A stretch of 64,000 bases of DNA. Source: Abelmoschus esculentus. Taxonomy: Eukaryota > Streptophyta > Magnoliopsida > Malvales > Malvaceae. Where the stretch lies: contig JAUCBN010000020.1 in assembly GCA_035048815.1 (NCBI GenBank), positions 7,695,501 to 7,759,500 of the forward strand. The letters run 5' to 3'. The first letter of the stretch is position 1; the number at the start of each line of letters is the position of its first letter. Made by a program: the position numbers and the translations under genes. A model generated the notes under the pieces. It was not told the DNA's origin. It did no database searches and saw nothing but the letters and a program-made list of their open reading frames with translations. This document shows, one piece after another, positions 59,201-64,000 of this stretch.

Positions 59201-59379
59201 GGTTGTAGGGTGATGGCATGTTTGTTGGTTTATATTAGTGGTAGACCTTGAGGCTCCTAAAAAATAGTGTGATATATGGCCAAAAGATGCTACAAATCAA
59301 CCGAGACTTTAGATGCCACTTCTTCACAAGTCAGCATGTATATTTCCCTCATTAATTCAGAATCCTTTTTTGTTAATTT

Positions 59380-59860
59380 CTATAATTTATCTCCTAAAAT
59401 GACTTTAAATTTAGTTGAATTTCTCCCTCCATGTAATATGACCTTCTTTCCCTCCTTAGAAAATTTTAAATTCATATCATAGAATTTCATAGCTATTGGG
59501 CTATACCTCTTCATCCAATCCACACCGAGAACCATATCGCTTCCTACCATCTGTAGAACTCGAAAGTCATGTTCAAAAAAGTACCCTTGCACCTTCCACC
59601 CTAATTAATTGCTCTTAGCTAGGCTGTACAACTTTTTCCCATTAGCCACTATAATTATCAAGGGATTAGTGTCAAGAAGCTCAAGTCCTTCTTTAGCCTA
59701 GCTAGAAGTGACAAAACTGTGAGTGTTACCACTATCAACTAAAATGTGCAATGGTTTTTCTTTTATAGAGCCTTGTACCCTTAAGGTGTGATAGCCACTA
59801 TCAACCAAAGCTGTGAGTGTTCCCTATAAGAGTATTGATAGATATTTCTGATTCCCCTTT
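59380..59860 (-). pseudogene. Reina-like aspartic protease
   Basis: Minus strand: a VDSGNTHSFV block with the catalytic DSG, then a stop, then GWKVQGYFFEHDFRVLQMVG and SDMVLGVDWMKRYSPI, the gypsy protease end (LG.dWL). Between gag and RT as expected. Confidence 0.82.
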
Positions 59861-59881
59861 TTGATTTTTATTTGAAATAGC

Positions 59882-60945
59882 CTAGCCTGCCTCTTCGATT
59901 ACTGTCTCCTGTTCTTCTTGACTATGCCTTTCCTCCATGAAATTCAGTTGCTTGATTTGGCACTGATGTCCAGGGTTGAATTTACTGCCACATTTGAAAC
60001 ATAGATTTTTAGCTCGAAGATAATCCAGTTGTAATTGTTTGGTGTTCAAGGGTAGTGCATTTTGCTTAGGAGCAATCACAAAGCCCTGAGGTTTCAATGA
60101 AACAGATTGGGTATGTGTCACTAATGGCCTAGTCATGTATCTCTACTTTTTTCCTTCCAACTCTGCAACCATTTCATACAGTTTTGCTTGCTTGCTAGCC
60201 TCAAAAACTGATTTAGGTTGGAGAACCTTCACCTTTGGCCTCAATTACTCCTTTAATCCACTTACAAAACTTGAAACAAAGTAACTTTCTACCAATGAGT
60301 AGTTATAGAACAACATAGAGGGTTTTAATTCCTCAAACTTCTCCTGGTACTCTTCTACTGTATGCTTTTGAACCAACTTGTTGGACTCCTCGATGATGTC
60401 ATCACAATTCCTTTCACAAAATCTTTGGTATAGATCAAACACAAATTCTTGCCACGTAGCCCCTCCCTTTTGAAGTATGTACCCATCGAAACAAACCTCA
60501 GCCTTTCCTGTTAGGTACATAGCAGCAAGCTCCAACTTTTGGTTATCTGGAATGTCGAAGATATAAAAGTATTTCTCACACTTTCACACCCAACTTCTTG
60601 TGTTTTCACCATCAAACATATAGAGTTCAATGCGAGGTTTGAGATTGAAAGTATTCCAAGGTGTTCCCTGATGTTTTGCTTCGAATCTTTCTGGTTCTTG
60701 CAATACGGAAATATCCCCTTTCTCGAAATATTTCCTTATGGCTTGACTCTCTCCATCAATGTAGTGGCATGTGATTGTTTAAAAGCTAAAATTCCAGGTT
60801 CGTCAAGCTTCAATGAATACTTTTCTTTCTCATTAATAATTGTAACCTTAACTGCTCGTTTACATTTTGATTTTTGTTGATGTGCAGCTGCCATGGATGG
60901 TGGTGGAATCGGTGTGAAAACCTCCTCATTGTCAACCTCCCTCAT
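59882..60945 (-). pseudogene. Reina-like gag
   Basis: Minus strand, three open pieces. 60945-60736 is an N-terminal part of low similarity. 60535-60245 is the retrotransposon Gag domain (AAMYLTGKAEVCFDGYIL, FVFDLYQRFCER, VEEYQEKFEELK, YFVSSFVSGLKE). 60136-59882 carries a zinc knuckle CFKCGSKFNPGHQC near 60000. Stops separate the pieces. Confidence 0.85.
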
Positions 60946-61158
60946 TAAGAGTCCAATAATCTTCTTGAGGTCAGCCTACGTTTCATCCATTCTGCTTACC
61001 AACTGTGCCATGCTATTCTCCCAGTTGCCCTTATCCCTCTGAAGACCATCCAACTATTTTTGAAGCCCTGAAAGATCGACAGGTTCAGCCATTGGTTGTT
61101 GTTTCCTTGGTTTTCCTAAGATGGTGGTGGATCGAAGAGACCGACTCTCGATACGAAT
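60946..61158 (-). mobile_element. Leader of the Reina-like element with decayed primer site
   Basis: The first bases after the 5' LTR on the minus strand are ATTCGTATCGAGAGTCGG, which may be a decayed ATTGGTATCAGAGTCGG-type tRNA-iMet site. The rest of the short leader leads into gag. Confidence 0.5.
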
Positions 61159-61605
61159 TGTAATGGTTGTACGGGGTTTTAGTAAGAAAGGACCATAAGA
61201 AGTAGAATAAAAAGGTTGTAAAAGAGAAAGTTTTCATTGATAATTCTTCATGGAAAAACAAAACAACTACATATACTTTAATACAGCTGAATCCCTACTA
61301 TTTTCTGGGAAAGCTGCTAGTTTCTCCTTACTCATAACTATCACAAATGTACCGGCATAATAATAATAAAAGACTAAGATAGTGGGCCGCCTACTACCCT
61401 GATCCAGTTCATCTTTGACCCGTTTTTGAATCGATTATCAATTTAAACGACGCCGTCTACTTGAGCCCCCTTTTTCTTCTGCGAATTGTTGAGTTTCCCT
61501 AATTCCTTGCCCTAATTCCTTTTGCTCTAAATTCCCAATTGAAATCCTCCTCTCATACCCTCTGATAAACACATTCTCAGCCGGTCTCGATGCTTCCTTC
61601 ATGAC
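61159..61605 (-). repeat. 5' LTR of the Reina-like element
   Basis: 447 bp, partner of 52177-52621, over 90% identical by eye. Confidence 0.9.
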
Positions 61606-61610
61606 ACATC
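61606..61610. repeat. Target duplication right of the Reina-like element (CATCT)
   Basis: Identical to 52172-52176. Confidence 0.85.
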
Positions 61611-61799
61611 TCAATTCCTTCATACTCGAGCTGGCTTGTCTTTCAAATTGCTTGAGAAATAAACTCGTCTATTTGACCCGCTACACCATCAACGGAGAGT
61701 CAAGGTTCTTTTCATTCGTTCACTTCTTCATTTTATTGAAGGACAAAACCTGCACGAATAAAAAGAAAATTGTTTTAGAACACAACATCCATGAATTTA
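61611..61799 (+). pseudogene. Open frame leading into the minisatellite
   Basis: Part of a 130-codon + frame (61601-61993) whose start codon lies at the LTR edge. It contains RFFSFVHFFILLKDKTC and HNIHEFKGQATPP before the repeats. I do not recognise a domain. It is probably internal retrotransposon sequence (Tat/Athila spacer), interrupted by the Reina-like insertion. Confidence 0.35.
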
Positions 61800-62190
61800 A
61801 GGGTCAAGCTACGCCACCGAAGATGAAACGTGATTTGTTGGTTGGGTCAAGCTACGTCTCTAATGAAGAGGCATGGCTCGATGAGTGTGGTGGTCAAGCT
61901 ACGAATCTAACGAAGAGGCATGATCGGGGAGTTAAGGGTGATCAAGCTACAACTCTATCGAAGAGGCATGATCGATATGTTAGTGATGGGTGATCAAGCT
62001 ATGACTTTGACGAAGAGGCATGATGGGGAAGTTAGGGGAGGTCAAGATACGACTATGACAAAGAGGCATGATCAAGGTGTTAGAGGTGATCAAGCTATGA
62101 ATCTAACGAAAAGGAATGATCGAGTTTGCTAGGGGTGATCAAGCTACGACTCTAACGAAGAGGTATGAGCGAGTTTGTTAAGGGTGATTG
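61800..62190 (+). repeat. ~48-bp minisatellite, about 8 units
   Basis: CAAGCTACGACTCTAACGAA and variants recur at about 61804, 61848, 61893, 61942, 61992, 62041, 62088 and 62137 (44-50-bp spacing). Because 48 is a multiple of three, one frame reads a 16-residue repeat of the form QATTLTKRHDRGVRGD several times before indels break it. Unit divergence is about 10-20%. Similar AAGCTACGAC...AACGAAG words occur before the 3' LTR of Tat/Athila elements, so it is probably transposon-derived. Confidence 0.85.
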
Positions 62191-62191
62191 G

Positions 62192-63962
62192 TGATGTCCG
62201 TGCAGTGCTATAAATTATGCGGATCACATATGTGCAAGTATACACAGCCATGCAAGTAATAAAGGGTGAGTGAGTATCGTTCCCACGAGGATTTGGGGTA
62301 AAGTGTAATGTCAAAATTGTCAAGTCAAAAAGGTGTCACTAACTAAAAGGAAAAATAAAGATAATGGTATGAACAAATGGAAATGGATATGTATGATGAA
62401 GGTGTGATGGTGAAATGCTATGACAATTTTAGAATGCAAGCAACTAAAATATGCCAAGGCAAAATGCAAAGGCTGGTGATGGCACGATAGAAGTATGGAA
62501 GTGGTGTTTGAAGAGTATGTAGCGTGATTACAAGAAAAAGAAGTGAAACAGTGGTAACAGTTCGTAAATGTCAAGACAAAAGTAGGATGCAAGAACACGA
62601 GTAAGCAATATGTTGCACTAACCCTCGATTGATGAGCTCTCCTGGGAATGGTTAGTGGGGGTTCCTATGGACTTCTTAACCTTACTCCTACGAACATGTA
62701 GATACTATGGGTGTTTATTTACTCGAAAAAGGTTTTTTAAGTGCTCCAGCTCTCTCAAGTCATAGGAACCTGATAGTCTAAAATGTCACAGCATCTCCTC
62801 TCAGTCTCAACAGTGTCATCTAGCCTATCGATAAAGCATACTCCTTTTAGTCGTTGAAACCCTTACTTAAGTCTCTCTCGAGCACCTAAGGTCAGATTAG
62901 GCTTTATTTGCAGTCTAGAACCCATTGCTCACGTAGATAATCCCTTAGTTCCTGTCGAACACTAAGGATCTATGGCTAGGTTTCTCTCGAACAGCTAGCG
63001 TGCACCTAAAAACGGGACACTCTCATGCCTCTTACAACGTTTAAATGATTAAAAACAATAAGAAAAGAAAATACACAAACACATAGCATGCTAAATATTT
63101 ATAAAAATAAAGAGTTAATCATCCACATAAACAACCACCGAAATAAAGCAAACCATGGTGGCGTGAAAGTTAAAGATAAGTATCATCCACAATATCATCC
63201 TTAAACATCCAAAATAATCCTCTCAAAGATATAAAATAAAATAAAGCAAAGGAAGAGGATAGAAGACACCATCGGTGTGCACAGCCGCCGGCCTCTTCGA
63301 CCACCATGGGACGCCTTAGCGTGCTAGCCCCTCTCAGGTACCTAGCACACCACTCCATTCAAGCTCTATCAATGGAGGAGCCTTCGGACGGAAGTTGGGG
63401 AAGAAAGGTGAAAGCTTTTCGTTCACCGCAAACCAGCTCCAAAGGTTTTTTTTTCGTGTCCAAGCTCAAAAAAGATGTCTTTTCTTAGGTCACCATGCCT
63501 TATAAAAAGGGGGTGAAAAACCTTAGGGTTTGGTGGAAATTCCCTTTGTACCCCTATTCACATGATGGCATTTCTGACATGGTGACAGTGGTCCCATACT
63601 AAGGTGGTTGTGGCTATCTTGCATAGCACCAGCTGGAACTCCTCTCAAAATATCTCGTTGTCTTTCAGTGCAGCACAAGAGGTCTCTAGATTTTCCATGG
63701 CATTTTCCCATCGCTATCCTTCTGCGAATGCCATGAAAAATGTCCCTTGCTTCCCACTTTTCTTTACTTGCACAACATCAGCCAAAAGCACGACCTACCC
63801 TGTAAAATAGCACCTATTGCCACATAAAAAATGCCAAGGCATAACTAGAAACTACATGCAATGTTATGATCCGAAATGCAACTAAATGCTCATGTATGAG
63901 CTTAAAGGCACCTAATAACTTAAGTAAAAAGGCTTAAAATATGGCCTTTTGCGGAGTTATCA
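62192..63962 (-). mobile_element. 3' LTR of a Tat/Ogre-like gypsy element (minus strand)
   Basis: 1771 bp. On the minus strand it begins TGATAACTCCGCAAAAGG, directly after a polypurine tract, and ends ...GCACGGACATCA near 62192. It includes AATCCTCGTGGGAACGATAC near 62295, a stretch common near the inner end of such LTRs. The body of the element lies beyond the right window edge. Small ORFs within are not supported. Confidence 0.68.
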
Positions 63963-64000
63963 CACCCCCAAACTTAAGCTATTGCTTGTCCTCAAGCAAT
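63963..64000 (-). other. Polypurine tract and internal end of the Tat/Ogre-like element
   Basis: On the minus strand GAGGACAAGCAATAGCTTAA then GTTTGGGGGTG leads into the LTR, the typical pre-LTR sequence of Tat/Athila elements. Confidence 0.75.

Larger units (their letters stand above)
52177..61605 (-). mobile_element. Complete Reina-like chromovirus (Ty3/gypsy), minus strand
   Basis: LTRs 52177-52621 and 61159-61605, perfect 5-bp duplication CATCT, polypurine tract and primer-site position. Gag, protease, RT, RNase H, integrase and a C-terminal chromodomain-like segment lie in gypsy order on the minus strand. Without the 3.8-kb head-to-head LTR insert (53123-56961) it would be about 5.6 kb, with ~446-bp LTRs, the size of Reina chromoviruses. 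Frames contain several stops, so it is inactive. Confidence 0.92.

Noticed and set aside
61800..62190. Regular short repeats resembling a CRISPR array
   Set aside because: Units are contiguous with no unique spacers, the genome is a plant nuclear genome, and there are no cas genes.
62320..62598. 92-codon His/Phe-rich frame on the minus strand
   Set aside because: Lies inside the Tat/Ogre-like LTR and is of low complexity.
1..64000. A novel multi-gene biological system
   Set aside because: No cluster of unknown intact genes exists here; all coding signal apart from GA20ox and tiny fragments belongs to recognised retrotransposon domains.

Overview
The window is AT-rich nuclear DNA of a flowering plant, almost certainly a eudicot. 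The evidence is one intron-containing gibberellin 20-oxidase gene with plant splice sites and TATA box, surrounded by nested Ty1/copia and Ty3/gypsy retrotransposons with plant-type primer sites. I cannot fix the family or species from the sequence alone.

There is one convincing intact protein-coding gene: a three-exon GA20ox on the + strand at 25983-27296 (379 residues, every catalytic residue present). Nearly everything else with a known origin is mobile DNA or its debris.

Left part (1-25 kb): a minus-strand Tekay/Del-like LTR cut by the window edge (1-1985) with a decayed internal stub; a 187-bp satellite-like array (about 4600-5965); a complete copia element with a 5-bp target duplication (6585-12329) whose LTRs are young but whose genes are dead; a 4.4-kb foldback/MULE-like element with ~410-bp terminal inverted repeats and a 9-bp target duplication (12548-16972), which itself holds a hAT-like element and a collapsed copia LTR pair; a second hAT-like element; a tRNA-derived SINE with a 16-bp target duplication (18842-19044); and two copies of one ~245-bp MITE (3611 and 21580).

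Middle (25-28 kb): the GA20ox gene and ordinary flanking DNA.

Right part (28-64 kb): a stack of nested retrotransposons. A Tekay/Del-like LTR (from 29073) is entered by a SIRE-like copia element (from 32690). That element's pol gene is split by a 10.9-kb copia element (38046-48917), which in turn carries a gypsy LTR-gag fragment (41186-42783) and a solo LTR (44984-46411). Further right, a complete Reina-like chromovirus on the minus strand (52177-61605, TSD CATCT) has its integrase split by an unusual head-to-head pair of LTRs (53123-56924) flanked by a 37-bp rather than a 5-bp target duplication. A 48-bp minisatellite and a Tat/Ogre-like LTR with its polypurine tract close the window.

No new gene system with an assignable function is visible. 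The points most worth a second look are the head-to-head LTR structure, the foldback element with a possibly captured gene fragment, the dispersed TTTCGATACG and GCCTCGGCAGC motifs in two LTR families, and the young-LTR/dead-gene copia element.
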